A stretch of 64,000 nt of DNA from Pseudomonas protegens (GTDB lineage: Bacteria; Pseudomonadota; Gammaproteobacteria; Pseudomonadales; Pseudomonadaceae), in contig NZ_CP031396.1 in the NCBI RefSeq assembly GCF_003363755.1, positions 1,612,001 through 1,676,000 on the forward strand, in the 5' to 3' direction. The translations under genes and the position numbers were made by a program. Positions 10,191 to 20,101 of this stretch are shown here, in pieces. Position 1 is the stretch's first letter. Every line of letters begins with the position of its first letter. The notes under the pieces are model-generated. The model saw only the letters and a list, made by a program, of their open reading frames with translations. It was not told the DNA's origin and searched no databases.

Positions 10191-11150
10191 TCACCCCGCA
10201 GCGATCCGCTGCCGTCGGGCGCGCAACCCCGCCATCAGCGACGGCCCCAACGCCGTCAAGGCCGACCCCAGTACCACCACCAGCGCCCCGCCATAACCCA
10301 GGCCATTGATCTGTTCGGCGTGTACATACTCTGGCCAGAGCCAGGCCGCCCAGGCCACCGCGGCAAAGGTCACCAGGGGCGTGATCGCCAGGGTCGCACT
10401 GACCCGCGACGCCTCCCAATGGGCCAGGGCTTCGGCAAAGGCGCCATAGGCGATCAGGGTATTCAGGCAACAAGCCAACAACAGCCAGCCCTGCAACGGG
10501 CTCAGTTCCAAGGCTTCCAGCGGATGCGCCCAAGGCGTCAGAAGCAAGGCACAGAACAGGTAGATCACCATCATCACCTGCAAGGAATTCCACACGCTCA
10601 ACAATTGCTTCTGGCCCAGGGCATAAAAAGTCCAGACCGCCGAAGCCGCGAGAATGGTCAGAACTCCGGCGGTGTAGTCACTCAGGGAGGTCAGCAGCTC
10701 GGTCAGGCGCTGATTGAAGAACAGCCCGAAACCGAGCAACAGCACCAGCAGTCCCAGGCCCTGCCCCAGACTGAAGCGCTCCTTGAACACAAAGACACTG
10801 GCGATCAGCAACAGGATCGGGCCCATCTGCACCACCAGTTGCGCCGTGCCCGGGCTCAGCAGGTTCAGGCCCATCAGGTACAACACATAGTTGCCCACCA
10901 GCCCCAAGACCGAAATCGGCACCAGCCACACACCCTTGGGACCGAGCGCGCGCCAACGCGGCAAACGCCCCACCGCCGCCAGATAGAAAAACAGACAGCC
11001 GCCGGACACCAGCAGGCGAAACCAGGTCACGGTCACCGGGTCCATCACCAGCAGCACTTGCTTGAGCTTGATGGGCAGGATGCCCCACAACAACGCGGTC
11101 AATAAGGCGAGGAACAAGCCATAAACCCAACGACCGGACGAGACATGCAT
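10191..11150 (-). CDS. EamA/DMT-family membrane exporter
   Basis: Predicted inner-membrane transporter of the drug/metabolite superfamily, 319 residues with about ten hydrophobic segments arranged as two EamA repeats (roughly 8-140 and 160-300). The N-terminal repeat has the typical TALLWGILPIKLK start. Such proteins export amino acids, nucleosides or drugs; the substrate cannot be read from sequence. The ATG at 11148-11150 places the first membrane helix close to the N-terminus; the Shine-Dalgarno is weak (GTGGGG), and an ATG 12 codons upstream is possible. Confidence 0.83.
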   Translation of the reverse strand: MHVSSGRWVYGLFLALLTALLWGILPIKLKQVLLVMDPVTVTWFRLLVSGGCLFFYLAAVGRLPRWRALGPKGVWLVPISVLGLVGNYVLYLMGLNLLSPGTAQLVVQMGPILLLIASVFVFKERFSLGQGLGLLVLLLGFGLFFNQRLTELLTSLSDYTAGVLTILAASAVWTFYALGQKQLLSVWNSLQVMMVIYLFCALLLTPWAHPLEALELSPLQGWLLLACCLNTLIAYGAFAEALAHWEASRVSATLAITPLVTFAAVAWAAWLWPEYVHAEQINGLGYGGALVVVLGSALTALGPSLMAGLRARRQRIAAG

Positions 11151-11312
11151 GCGAACCCCACAAAGCCTGACGAGCAAGGTCCACATTCTAGGCCCGGGCC
11201 AGGTGCCGACACAGAGACAGTTGGCAGCAAAGCGCAAACACGATTGTGCCGGTCGTAAACAGCACAAGCCGTCCCCCATAGGGGCCGGCTTGGTCGGTGA
11301 TGCACTAGAAAC

Positions 11313-12497
11313 CTAACGGACTGCCTCAAACAACCCGGTGGCGCCCATGCCGCCCCCCACGCACATGGTGACGATGCCATACCGCAGGTTGCGCCGCTGC
11401 AACTCACGCACCAGATGCCCCACCTGACGGGAACCGGTCATGCCAAACGGGTGGCCAATGGCAATCGAACCGCCATTGACGTTGTACTTGGCGTTATCAA
11501 TCTCCAGCCGGTCGCGGGCATACAGGCACTGGGACGCAAAGGCCTCATTGAGTTCCCACAGGTCGATGTCATCCACCGTCAGCCCCTTGGCCTTGAGCAG
11601 CTTGGGCACCGAGAACACCGGGCCGATACCCATTTCATCAGGCTCGCAGCCGGCCACGGTAAAGCCGCGGAAGAACGCCTTGGGCTTGAGTCCCAGGGCC
11701 AGGGCCCGCTCCAGGCTCATCACCAGGGTCATCGAGGCACCATCGGACAGCTGCGAAGAGTTGCCCGCAGTGACCGAACCATCCTCGGCAAACACCGGCT
11801 TGAGCGCTGCGAGATTCTCCAGAGTGGTATCGGGGCGGTTGCAGTCGTCACGATCCACCACGCCGTCAACCATCTGCACCTGTCCGGTGTTCTTGTCCTC
11901 GACCTTGTACTTGACCGTCATCGGCACAATCTCGTCGCTGAACAGGCCATCAGCCTGGGCCTGGGCGGTACGTTGCTGGCTTTGCAGGGAGTAGAGGTCC
12001 TGGGCCTCGCGGCTGACGTTATAGCGCCGGGCGACCACTTCGGCGGTCTGGCCCATGGGGAAGTAGATGCCCGGCACCTGCTCCTTGAGCAGCGGGTTGA
12101 TCAGGTTGTCGGTATTGACGCTCTTCATGGTCAGGCTGATGGACTCGACGCCACCGGCGACGATGATGTCGCTGCAGCCGGAGGCGATCTGGTTGGCGGC
12201 GATGGCGATCGCCTGCAGGCCTGAAGAACAGAATCGGTTGAGGGTCATGCCCGCGGTGCCAGTGCCCAGAGCCGAGAGCACGGCAACGTTGCGACCGATA
12301 TTGAAACCCTGGGCGCCTTCATTGGAGCCGGCGCCGACGATGCAGTCCTCGACACTGGCCGGGTCGATGCCGTTGCGGGCGAGCAGCGCATTGACGCAGT
12401 GAGCGGCCATGTCATCCGGACGGGTCTGGTTGAACTTGCCGCGAAAGGACTTGGCCAGGCCAGTCCGCACGCTGTCGACGATCACCACTTCACGCAT
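11313..12497 (-). CDS. Acetyl-CoA C-acyltransferase (thiolase)
   Basis: 394-residue thiolase that cleaves 3-ketoacyl-CoA to acyl-CoA plus acetyl-CoA, or condenses acetyl-CoA in reverse. The acyl-accepting cysteine lies in NRFCSSGLQ at about residue 90. The catalytic histidine is in IAIGHPFGMTG and the second cysteine in MCVGGGMG near the C-terminus. ATG at 12495-12497 is preceded by GAGGTG. The sequence is closer to FadA/FadI-type degradative thiolases than to the biosynthetic PhbA type, but no paired hydratase/dehydrogenase gene is adjacent. A thiolase beside the polyphosphate:AMP phosphotransferase is also the P. aeruginosa order, from memory. Confidence 0.9.
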   Translation of the reverse strand: MREVVIVDSVRTGLAKSFRGKFNQTRPDDMAAHCVNALLARNGIDPASVEDCIVGAGSNEGAQGFNIGRNVAVLSALGTGTAGMTLNRFCSSGLQAIAIAANQIASGCSDIIVAGGVESISLTMKSVNTDNLINPLLKEQVPGIYFPMGQTAEVVARRYNVSREAQDLYSLQSQQRTAQAQADGLFSDEIVPMTVKYKVEDKNTGQVQMVDGVVDRDDCNRPDTTLENLAALKPVFAEDGSVTAGNSSQLSDGASMTLVMSLERALALGLKPKAFFRGFTVAGCEPDEMGIGPVFSVPKLLKAKGLTVDDIDLWELNEAFASQCLYARDRLEIDNAKYNVNGGSIAIGHPFGMTGSRQVGHLVRELQRRNLRYGIVTMCVGGGMGATGLFEAVR

Positions 12498-12600
12498 GAC
12501 GCACCTCACTGTTGTTGGCGGCAGGAAAGAGCATCGAGCATAGATCCCCCTCCTCGCCCACCGCGACAATCATTCACTGGGCGTATGCGCGACCATCGGT

Positions 12601-14124
12601 CTACTTCTTGTCCTTCTTCTGTTTCTTGTCGTGCTTGTCGGAACGCTCGAACGCGGTCTCCAGGGCCCGATTGATGGTGCGCAGGACCTTGACCCGTGCC
12701 CAGCGCTTGTCGTTGGCCTCCACCAGCGTCCAGGGCGCCACTTCGGTGCTGGTCCGGTCCACCATGTCGCCGACAGCGGCACGATAGTCACCCCACTTGT
12801 CGCGGTTGCGCCAATCGTCCTCGGTGATCTTGAAGCGCTTGAAGGGAATCGCCTCCCGTGCCTGGAAGCGCTCCAGTTGGGTGTCCTTGTCGATGGCCAG
12901 CCAGAACTTCACCACGATCACCCGGGCATCGGCCAACTGCTCTTCGAAGTCGTTGATCTCGCTGTAGGCCCGCAGCCAGTCAGTGGGCTGACAGAAGCCC
13001 TCGACCCGCTCCACCAGCACCCGGCCGTACCAGGAGCGGTCGAAGATGGTGAACTTGCCGCGCGCCGGAATATGCCGCCAGAAACGCCAGAGGTAAGGCT
13101 GCGCCCGTTCATCTTCAGTGGGCGCGGCAATCGGCACGATGCTGTACTGGCGCGGGTCGAGCGCCGCCGCGACGCGGCGAATGGCGCCGCCCTTGCCGGC
13201 CGCGTCGTTGCCTTCGAACACTGCCACCAGGGCATGCTTGCGCATGCGCTTGTCCCGCAGCAAACCGGCCAGACGCGCCTGCTCGGTAATCAACTGTTCC
13301 TCGTAGTCGTCCTTGTCCAGGTGCTGGGTCATGTCCAGGCTGTCCAGCAGACTCAGTTGATCCACCGCTGTCGGCAACGGCGCGGCGTTGACCTGGGTCG
13401 ACTTCAATGGCTGACGGCTCAAGGCATTCTGCAATCCTTCCAACAGAATCCGGCCCACAGTGAGGCTGCGGTAATGCGGATCGACGCCCTCGATCACATG
13501 CCAGGGCGCGTAGTCACGACTGGTGCGGCGCAACACCCGCTCGCCGTACTTGACGAACTTGTCGTAGGTTTGCGACTGCTGCCAGTCCAGCGGGCTGATG
13601 CGCCAGCTGTGCAGCGGGTCATCCTGCAAGGACTTGAGGCGGTCCTTCATCTGTTTCTTGGACAGGTGAAACCAGAACTTGAAGATCAACGCGCCTTCAT
13701 CGCAGAGCATCTTTTCCAGGCGTTCGGCGCCATTGATTGCCTGGTCCAGGCGCGGGTCCTTGATCTGGCCATGCACCCGGCCCTGGAGCATCTGGCTGTA
13801 CCAGTTGCCGAAAAACACCCCCATGCGCCCCTTGGCCGGAAGCATCCGCCAGTAACGCCAGGCCGGTGGCCGGGACAGTTCCTCGTCGGTCTGCTGGTCG
13901 AAGGTGCGCACCTCGATCAGCCGCGGGTCCATCCATTCGTTGAGCAGCTTGACCGTCTCGCCCTTGCCCGCGCCCTCGACACCATTGATCAGCACGATCA
14001 CTGGAAACTTGGCCTTCTGCCGTAGCTCGAACTGGGCTTCGAGCAAGGCCTCGCGCAGGGCCGGCACCTCGGCATCGTAGGTTTCTTTGTCGATGGCGTG
14101 ACCGATTTCAGCGGATTCGAACAT
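12601..14124 (-). CDS. pap: Polyphosphate:AMP phosphotransferase (tandem PPK2)
   Basis: Transfers phosphate from polyphosphate to AMP, making ADP. 507 residues made of two PPK2 domains in tandem, the class II PPK2 arrangement. Each repeat has its own Walker A-like loop, GVEGAGKGET near residue 47 and GNDAAGKGGA near residue 305, with the lid segment containing WYSQM / WYGRVLVE. The tail is lysine-rich (KHDKKQKKDKK). ATG at 14122-14124 with GGGAG upstream. Monocistronic appearance: more than 100 bp on both sides. It links polyphosphate stores to adenylate balance. Confidence 0.92.
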   Translation of the reverse strand: MFESAEIGHAIDKETYDAEVPALREALLEAQFELRQKAKFPVIVLINGVEGAGKGETVKLLNEWMDPRLIEVRTFDQQTDEELSRPPAWRYWRMLPAKGRMGVFFGNWYSQMLQGRVHGQIKDPRLDQAINGAERLEKMLCDEGALIFKFWFHLSKKQMKDRLKSLQDDPLHSWRISPLDWQQSQTYDKFVKYGERVLRRTSRDYAPWHVIEGVDPHYRSLTVGRILLEGLQNALSRQPLKSTQVNAAPLPTAVDQLSLLDSLDMTQHLDKDDYEEQLITEQARLAGLLRDKRMRKHALVAVFEGNDAAGKGGAIRRVAAALDPRQYSIVPIAAPTEDERAQPYLWRFWRHIPARGKFTIFDRSWYGRVLVERVEGFCQPTDWLRAYSEINDFEEQLADARVIVVKFWLAIDKDTQLERFQAREAIPFKRFKITEDDWRNRDKWGDYRAAVGDMVDRTSTEVAPWTLVEANDKRWARVKVLRTINRALETAFERSDKHDKKQKKDKK

Positions 14125-14272
14125 GGGTGGCTCCCTTCCAAGAATTGTCCAAGACTAGCGGATGGACCTGCGCCAAGGAAAACAAATCCCTGAACCCGCC
14201 GCGGCTTGCCGTGGATCAGGCACGGGGCCGGTGATCGGCTAGAATGGCCGCCTTGCGCCAAACGAGCCGAAC

Positions 14273-16249
14273 ATGACACCTGAACTGCCCCACGCCCAGC
14301 TCGACTGGGACGACCAAGGACGCCCGCGCTCGCGGGTCTTCGATGATGTGTACTTCTCCAGCGACTCGGGCCTGGATGAAACCCGCCATGTGTTCATCGA
14401 ACAGAACCGCCTGCGGGAGCGCTTTGCCGCGCTCGAGGCAGGCGAAAAATTTGTCATCGGTGAAACCGGCTTCGGCACCGGGCTGAATTTTCTCTGCGCC
14501 TGGCAGTTGTTCCAGGAGCAGGCGCCGGCCACTGCCCGGCTGCATTTTGTCAGCGTGGAAAAGTACCCCCTGAGTCCGGCCGACCTGCAACGGGCCCTGG
14601 CCCTGTGGCCGGAACTGGCGGACCTGAGCCAACCGCTGCTCAAGCACTACGTCGCCGTGCACGCTGGCTTCCAGCGCATCGTGCTGGACGATGCCCGGGT
14701 CACCCTGACCCTGCTGATCGGCGATGCCCTGGAGCAACTGCCGCAACTGGACGCCCAGATCGACGCCTGGTTTCTCGACGGCTTCGCCCCGGCAAAGAAC
14801 CCCGACATGTGGACCCCGGAACTGTTCGCAGAACTGGCGCGCCTGGCGGCGCCGGGCTCCACCCTCAGCACCTTCACCAGCACCGGCTGGGTACGCCGCC
14901 TGTTGAACGCGGCGGGCTTCAAGATGAAGCGCACCCCGGGCATCGGTCGCAAATGGGAAGTGCTGCGCGGCGACTTCCTCGGCTGGCCGGAAGACGCGCC
15001 GCCGCCAGCCCGAGCCAAGCCTTGGTTCGCCCGCCCGCCGGTCCAGGCCAAAACCGCGCTGGTGATCGGCGGCGGGCTGGCCGGTTGCGCCAGCGCCGCC
15101 AGCCTCGCTGCCCGCGGTTGGCAGGTGCAATTACTGGAACGCCATGAGCAACTGGCCCAGGAAGCCTCGGGCAATCCGCAAGGGGTGCTTTACCTCAAGC
15201 TTTCAGCCCACGGCACCGCACTGTCGCAGATGATCCTCAGTGGCTTCGGCTACACCCGACGCCAACTGGAACACTTGCAACGCGGCCAGGACTGGGACGC
15301 TTGCGGGGTGCTGCAACTGGCGTTCAATCCCAAGGAGGCCGAACGCCAGGCGCAGTTGGCCGCGGCCTTCCCCACCGACCTGCTGCGGCGGCTGGATCAG
15401 CCAGAGGCCCAGGCCCTGGCCGGCATCGGCCTGGACCACGGCGGCCTGTTCTATCCCGAAGGTGGCTGGGTGCATCCGCCCGCCCTGTGCCAGTGGCAGG
15501 CCAAGCATCCGCAGATCCGGGTCCTGACTCATCAGGACGTGCTGGAGTTACGCCGGGTCGACCAGCAATGGCAAGCCTGGGACGGCGAACGGATGCTGGC
15601 CAGCGCAGCGGTGGTGATCCTTGCCGGTGCCGCCGAAATCAAACGCTTCCCGGCCAGCGCCGAATTGCCCCTCAAACGTATTCGCGGGCAGATCACCCGC
15701 CTACCACAAACCGAGCACAGTCAGAGCCTGGCCACCGTGGTCTGCGCCGAGGGTTACGTCGCTCCGCCGCGACTGGGCGAGCACACCCTGGGCGCCAGCT
15801 TCGACTTCAAGAGCCAGGACCTGACGCCGACCACTGCCGAACATGCCGGTAACCTTGCGATGCTGCGGGAAATTTCCAGCGACCTGCTGCAACGCCTGAA
15901 CGCCGAGCAGTTGCCCCTGGACCGCCTGCAAGGCCGCGCGGCCTTCCGCTGTACCAGCCCGGACTACCTGCCCATCGTCGGTCCTCTGGCGGACCCGGAA
16001 GCGTTCGCCGACACCTACGCCGCCCTGGGCAAGGACGCGCGCCAGGTGCCGGACCTGCCCTGCCCCTGGCTCGACGGCCTGTACATCAACAGCGGTCATG
16101 GTTCTCGCGGGCTAATCACCGCGCCGCTGTCAGGCGAACTGCTGGCCGCCTGGCTGGAAAACGAGCCGCTGCCACTGCCCAGGAGCGTGGCCGAAGCCTG
16201 CCATCCCAATCGCTTCGCCCTGCGTCGCCTGATTCGCGGCCAGGCCTGA
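14273..16249 (+). CDS. mnmC: Bifunctional tRNA modification enzyme MnmC
   Basis: Performs the last two steps of 5-methylaminomethyl-2-thiouridine at tRNA wobble U34. 658 residues: the N-terminal SAM methyltransferase domain (MnmC2, residues ~1-240) has IGETGFGTGLNFL at about 62-75, and the C-terminal FAD oxidase domain (MnmC1, ~260-658) has the dinucleotide-binding VIGGGLAGCASA at about 263-274. The length matches the fused gammaproteobacterial enzyme. ATG at 14273; only a weak Shine-Dalgarno is visible. A hairpin follows the stop. Confidence 0.94.
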   Translation: MTPELPHAQLDWDDQGRPRSRVFDDVYFSSDSGLDETRHVFIEQNRLRERFAALEAGEKFVIGETGFGTGLNFLCAWQLFQEQAPATARLHFVSVEKYPLSPADLQRALALWPELADLSQPLLKHYVAVHAGFQRIVLDDARVTLTLLIGDALEQLPQLDAQIDAWFLDGFAPAKNPDMWTPELFAELARLAAPGSTLSTFTSTGWVRRLLNAAGFKMKRTPGIGRKWEVLRGDFLGWPEDAPPPARAKPWFARPPVQAKTALVIGGGLAGCASAASLAARGWQVQLLERHEQLAQEASGNPQGVLYLKLSAHGTALSQMILSGFGYTRRQLEHLQRGQDWDACGVLQLAFNPKEAERQAQLAAAFPTDLLRRLDQPEAQALAGIGLDHGGLFYPEGGWVHPPALCQWQAKHPQIRVLTHQDVLELRRVDQQWQAWDGERMLASAAVVILAGAAEIKRFPASAELPLKRIRGQITRLPQTEHSQSLATVVCAEGYVAPPRLGEHTLGASFDFKSQDLTPTTAEHAGNLAMLREISSDLLQRLNAEQLPLDRLQGRAAFRCTSPDYLPIVGPLADPEAFADTYAALGKDARQVPDLPCPWLDGLYINSGHGSRGLITAPLSGELLAAWLENEPLPLPRSVAEACHPNRFALRRLIRGQA

Positions 16250-16257
16250 AGCAGAGC

Positions 16258-16283
16258 GGCGGCGCTGATTTTTCAGCGCCGCC
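16258..16283 (+). terminator. GC-rich hairpin after mnmC
   Basis: Perfect 10-bp stem (16258-16267 with 16274-16283) and a six-base loop ATTTTT, starting 8 bp after the mnmC stop. There is no T-run afterwards, so it may stabilise the mRNA end rather than terminate alone. Confidence 0.6.
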
Positions 16284-16452
16284 CATGACCGCTAGCCAGC
16301 ACGACCGACTCCATCCAACAGCCCGCCCTCGCTCAACTGCTTATAACCGATTGATCTAAAACTCCCGAGTTATGCACAGGTCAGTTTCCAGGTAGCCGCC
16401 CTTTTGGCGACTGCAGATTGACTCTCCCCAACGGAAAAACCGGTAAGGACTT

Positions 16453-18225
16453 ATGTGCGGATTAGCTGGCGAATTACGCTTTGATCATCAACCTGCCGAC
16501 CTGGCAGCGGTTGAACGAATCACTCATCACCTGGCCCCCCGTGGCCCCGACGCCTGGGGCTTTCACAGCCAGGGCCCGATCGCCCTCGGCCATCGGCGGC
16601 TGAAAATCATGGACCTGTCGGATGGCTCGGCGCAGCCCATGATCGACAACCAGCTGGGGCTGTCCCTGGCCTTCAACGGCGCGATCTACAACTTCCCCGA
16701 ACTGCGCGCCGAACTGGAAGCCCGGGGCTATGCCTTCCACTCCGGCGGTGACACCGAAGTGCTGCTCAAGGGCTACCACGCCTGGGGCGCCGACCTGCTG
16801 CCCAAGCTCAACGGCATGTTCGCCTTCGCCATCTGGGAGCGCGATGCCCAGCGCCTGTTCATCGCCCGCGACCGCCTCGGGGTCAAGCCTTTGTACCTGT
16901 CGCGCACCGGCCAGCGGCTGCGCTTCGCCTCAGCCCTGCCGGCCTTGCTCAAGGGCGGCGACATCAACCCGATCCTCGACCCGGTGGCGCTCAATCACTA
17001 CCTGAACTTCCACGCCGTGGTGCCGGCGCCACGCACCTTGCTGGCGGGCATCGAGAAACTGCCACCGGCCACCTGGATGCGCATCGAAGCCGACGGCCGC
17101 AGCGAACAGCAGACCTGGTGGTCCCTGCCCTACGGCCCCCGTGCCGACGAAGCCCGGCTGACGCTGGAAGACTGGACTGACCGAGTGCTCGAAAGCACCC
17201 GCGAGGCGGTGGCCATCCGGCAACGGGCGGCGGTGGATGTCGGCGTGCTGCTGTCCGGCGGTGTCGATTCCAGCCTGCTGGTAGGCCTGCTGCGGGAAGT
17301 CGGGGTAGACGACCTGTCGACCTTCTCCATCGGCTTCGAGGATGCCGGCGGCGAACGCGGCGACGAGTTCCAGTACTCGGACCTGATTGCCCGCCACTAC
17401 GGCACCCGGCATCACCAGTTGCGCATCGACGAGGGCGAGATCATCGACCAGTTGCCGGCGGCGTTCCGCGCCATGAGCGAACCGATGGTCAGCCACGATT
17501 GCATCGCCTTCTATTTGTTGTCCCGAGAAGTGGCCAAGCACTGCAAGGTGGTGCAAAGCGGCCAGGGCGCCGACGAACTGTTCGCCGGCTACCACTGGTA
17601 CCCGCAGGTAGACGGCGCCAGCGACCCGTATGCCGCCTACCGTGCGGCCTTCTTCGATCGCAGCTACGACGACTACGCGGCCACCGTGCAGCCACAATGG
17701 CTGACGGCACACGACGCCGCCGGCGACTTCGTCCGCGAGCATTTCGCCCAACCCGGCGCCGACGCGCCTGTGGACAAGGCCCTGCGCCTGGACAGCACGG
17801 TGATGCTGGTGGATGACCCGGTCAAACGTGTGGATAACATGACCATGGCCTGGGGCCTGGAGGCGCGCACGCCGTTCCTCGACTACCGCCTGGTGGAGCT
17901 GTCGGCCCGGGTGCCGGCGCGCTTCAAGCTGCCGGACGGTGGCAAGCAGGTGCTCAAGGAAGCGGCGCGGCGGGTGATCCCCAGCGCGGTCATCGACCGC
18001 AAGAAAGGCTACTTCCCGGTGCCGGGCCTCAAGCATTTGCAAGGCGACACCCTGAACTGGGTGCGTGAACTGCTGCTGGACCCGAGCCAGGATCGCGGCC
18101 TGTTCAACCCGGCCATGCTCGATCGCCTGCTGACCGATCCCCAGGGCCAACTGACGCCCCTGCGCGGCTCCAAGCTGTGGCAACTGGCGGCCTTGAACCT
18201 ATGGCTCAGCGAACAAGGAATCTGA
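16453..18225 (+). CDS. asnO: N-acetylglutaminylglutamine amidotransferase (NAGGN osmolyte)
   Basis: Asparagine synthetase-like enzyme that amidates N-acetylglutaminylglutamine to give the osmolyte NAGGN. 590 residues. The class II glutamine amidotransferase nucleophile is Cys2 (MCGLAGE), and the synthetase half carries the PP-loop SGGVDSSLL at about residue 267. The strict need for Cys2 fixes the ATG at 16453, with AAGGAC upstream. The ngg gene starts 3 bp after the stop. The assignment depends on the neighbouring ngg and M42 peptidase genes, a set known from Sinorhizobium and P. aeruginosa; alone, it could pass for an AsnB. Likely osmotically induced; I could not identify the promoter element in the 200 bp upstream. 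Confidence 0.9.
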   Translation: MCGLAGELRFDHQPADLAAVERITHHLAPRGPDAWGFHSQGPIALGHRRLKIMDLSDGSAQPMIDNQLGLSLAFNGAIYNFPELRAELEARGYAFHSGGDTEVLLKGYHAWGADLLPKLNGMFAFAIWERDAQRLFIARDRLGVKPLYLSRTGQRLRFASALPALLKGGDINPILDPVALNHYLNFHAVVPAPRTLLAGIEKLPPATWMRIEADGRSEQQTWWSLPYGPRADEARLTLEDWTDRVLESTREAVAIRQRAAVDVGVLLSGGVDSSLLVGLLREVGVDDLSTFSIGFEDAGGERGDEFQYSDLIARHYGTRHHQLRIDEGEIIDQLPAAFRAMSEPMVSHDCIAFYLLSREVAKHCKVVQSGQGADELFAGYHWYPQVDGASDPYAAYRAAFFDRSYDDYAATVQPQWLTAHDAAGDFVREHFAQPGADAPVDKALRLDSTVMLVDDPVKRVDNMTMAWGLEARTPFLDYRLVELSARVPARFKLPDGGKQVLKEAARRVIPSAVIDRKKGYFPVPGLKHLQGDTLNWVRELLLDPSQDRGLFNPAMLDRLLTDPQGQLTPLRGSKLWQLAALNLWLSEQGI

Positions 18226-18228
18226 CCG

Positions 18229-19974
18229 ATGAAAGCTCACGCCACGGCTTACAGCCAACGCCTGCTGCGCGGCCAGGCGCCGTCCTATGAACGTCTGCAA
18301 GCGCGCTTTGCCGAAGACGGCAGCGAACCCGGCAATGAACCCATCGCCGTGCATTGCGGCTGGGGCCGACTGCTGATCGGCCATACCTTTCCCAACCCCA
18401 CCCGCCTCGCCGAGGAGTTGCTCAACGAGCGTCCCGGCGAGCGCGACATCGCTCTGTATGTAGCGGCGCCGCAACAGGTGCTCGGGCTGGAACCGGCGCA
18501 ACTGTTCCTTGACCCTTCCGACACCCTGCGTCTGTGGTTCAGCGACTATCGCCAGGCCACCCGGGTGTTTCGCGGCTTCCGTATCCGTCGGGCCCAGAGC
18601 GAATCGGACTGGCAGGCCATCAATCAGCTGTATCAGGCCCGGGCCATGCTGCCCATCAATCCGAAGCTGCTGACTCCGCGCCATCAGGGCGGTCCGGTGT
18701 ACTGGCTGGCCGAGGACGAAGACAGCGGCGCGGTGATCGGTAGCGTCATGGGCCTGAACCACCACAAGGCCTACCAGGACCCGGAGCACGGCAGCAGCCT
18801 TTGGTGCCTGGCGGTGGACCCCGATTGCAGCCGTCCGGGCGTGGGCGAAGTGCTGGTGCGGCATCTGATCGAACACTTCATGAGCCGCGGCCTGAGCTAT
18901 CTGGACCTGTCGGTGCTGCACGACAACCGCCAGGCCAAGAACCTCTACGCCAAGCTGGGCTTTCGCACCCTGTCGACCTTTGCCATCAAGCGCAAGAACG
19001 GCATCAACCAGCCGCTGTTCCTCGGCCCCGGGCCCCAGGCGGACTTCAACCCCTATGCACGGATCATCGTCGAGGAGGCCCATCGCCGTGGCATCGATGT
19101 CCAGGTGGATGACGCCGACGCCGGGCTGTTCACCCTCAGCCACGGCGGGCGCCGGGTGCGCTGCCGGGAATCCCTGAGCGACCTGACCAGTGCCATCAGC
19201 ATGAGCCTGTGCCAGGACAAGAGCCTGACCCACAAGGTGCTCAAAGAGGCCGGCCTGAAGCTGCCCGCCCAGCAATTGGCGGGCAACGCCGACGACAACC
19301 TGGAGTTTCTCGACGAGCACCATCGGGTGGTGGTCAAGCCGTTGGACGGAGAACAGGGACAAGGCGTGGCCGTGGATCTGAGCACGATTGAAGAGGTGCA
19401 GCGCGCCATCGACCAGGCCCGCCGCTTTGACAGCCGAGTGTTACTGGAAAGCTTCCACGAAGGGCTGGACCTGCGCATCCTGGTGATCGGCTTTGAAGTG
19501 GTGGCCGCGGCCATCCGCCGTCCCGCCGAGATCATCGGCGACGGTCGGCATTCCATTGGCGCCTTGATCGAGGCCCGCAGCCGCCGACGCCAGGCGGCCA
19601 CCGGCGGCGAAAGCAAGATCCCCCTGGACGCGGAAACCCAGCGCACCCTGCATGCCGCCGGTTATGACTACAACAGCGTGCTGCCGGCCGGCGAGCGGCT
19701 GTTCGTCCGGCGCACCGCCAACCTGCACACCGGCGGCACCCTGGAAGACGTCACCGGCATTCTCCATCCGACCCTGGCCGACGCCGCCATCCGCGCGGCC
19801 CGGGCCCTGGACATTCCGGTGGTCGGCCTGGACCTGCTGGTGCCGGCAGCAGACCAGCCGGACTACGTGTTCATCGAAGCCAACGAACGCGCCGGGCTGG
19901 CCAACCACGAACCGCAGCCCACCGCCGAGCGTTTTATCGATCTGCTGTTTCCCCACAGCCAACCGGCGCCTTGA
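18229..19974 (+). CDS. ngg: N-acetylglutaminylglutamine synthetase, GNAT plus ATP-grasp fusion
   Basis: Makes N-acetylglutaminylglutamine, the dipeptide precursor of NAGGN. 581 residues. The N-terminal half is a GNAT acetyltransferase domain (about 100-260, with DCSRPGVGEVLVRHL as the acetyl-CoA loop and NLYAKLGF near its end). The C-terminal half is an ATP-grasp ligase (about 310-570), with VVKPLDGEQGQGV and FIEANERAGL. The fusion supplies the acetylation and peptide-bond formation in one chain. It starts 3 bp after the amidotransferase gene, so expression is coupled. Length and domain order match the known enzyme. Confidence 0.9.
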   Translation: MKAHATAYSQRLLRGQAPSYERLQARFAEDGSEPGNEPIAVHCGWGRLLIGHTFPNPTRLAEELLNERPGERDIALYVAAPQQVLGLEPAQLFLDPSDTLRLWFSDYRQATRVFRGFRIRRAQSESDWQAINQLYQARAMLPINPKLLTPRHQGGPVYWLAEDEDSGAVIGSVMGLNHHKAYQDPEHGSSLWCLAVDPDCSRPGVGEVLVRHLIEHFMSRGLSYLDLSVLHDNRQAKNLYAKLGFRTLSTFAIKRKNGINQPLFLGPGPQADFNPYARIIVEEAHRRGIDVQVDDADAGLFTLSHGGRRVRCRESLSDLTSAISMSLCQDKSLTHKVLKEAGLKLPAQQLAGNADDNLEFLDEHHRVVVKPLDGEQGQGVAVDLSTIEEVQRAIDQARRFDSRVLLESFHEGLDLRILVIGFEVVAAAIRRPAEIIGDGRHSIGALIEARSRRRQAATGGESKIPLDAETQRTLHAAGYDYNSVLPAGERLFVRRTANLHTGGTLEDVTGILHPTLADAAIRAARALDIPVVGLDLLVPAADQPDYVFIEANERAGLANHEPQPTAERFIDLLFPHSQPAP

Positions 19975-19976
19975 TC

Positions 19977-20031
19977 CTTCGCCGGCCAGCCGGCTCCTGC
20001 CCCATTGGTAGGAGCTGGCTCGCCAGCGAAG
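19977..20031. repeat. REP-type inverted repeat
   Basis: Imperfect inverted repeat (about 19977-20000 against 20007-20031) with the same AGCTGGCTCGCCAGCGAAG core as the copy after fumC. It lies between ngg and the M42 peptidase gene. Confidence 0.8.
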
Positions 20032-20101
20032 GCGCCCCCCCAGGCCCTCCATCCATGCCCTCATCGAAACCATCGATGGCCTTTTTTCATCAGGAGTTTC
20101 C

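Noticed and set aside
16930-18183. 417-codon minus-strand frame
   Set aside because: Shadow of the NAGGN amidotransferase gene; no motifs and no ribosome site.
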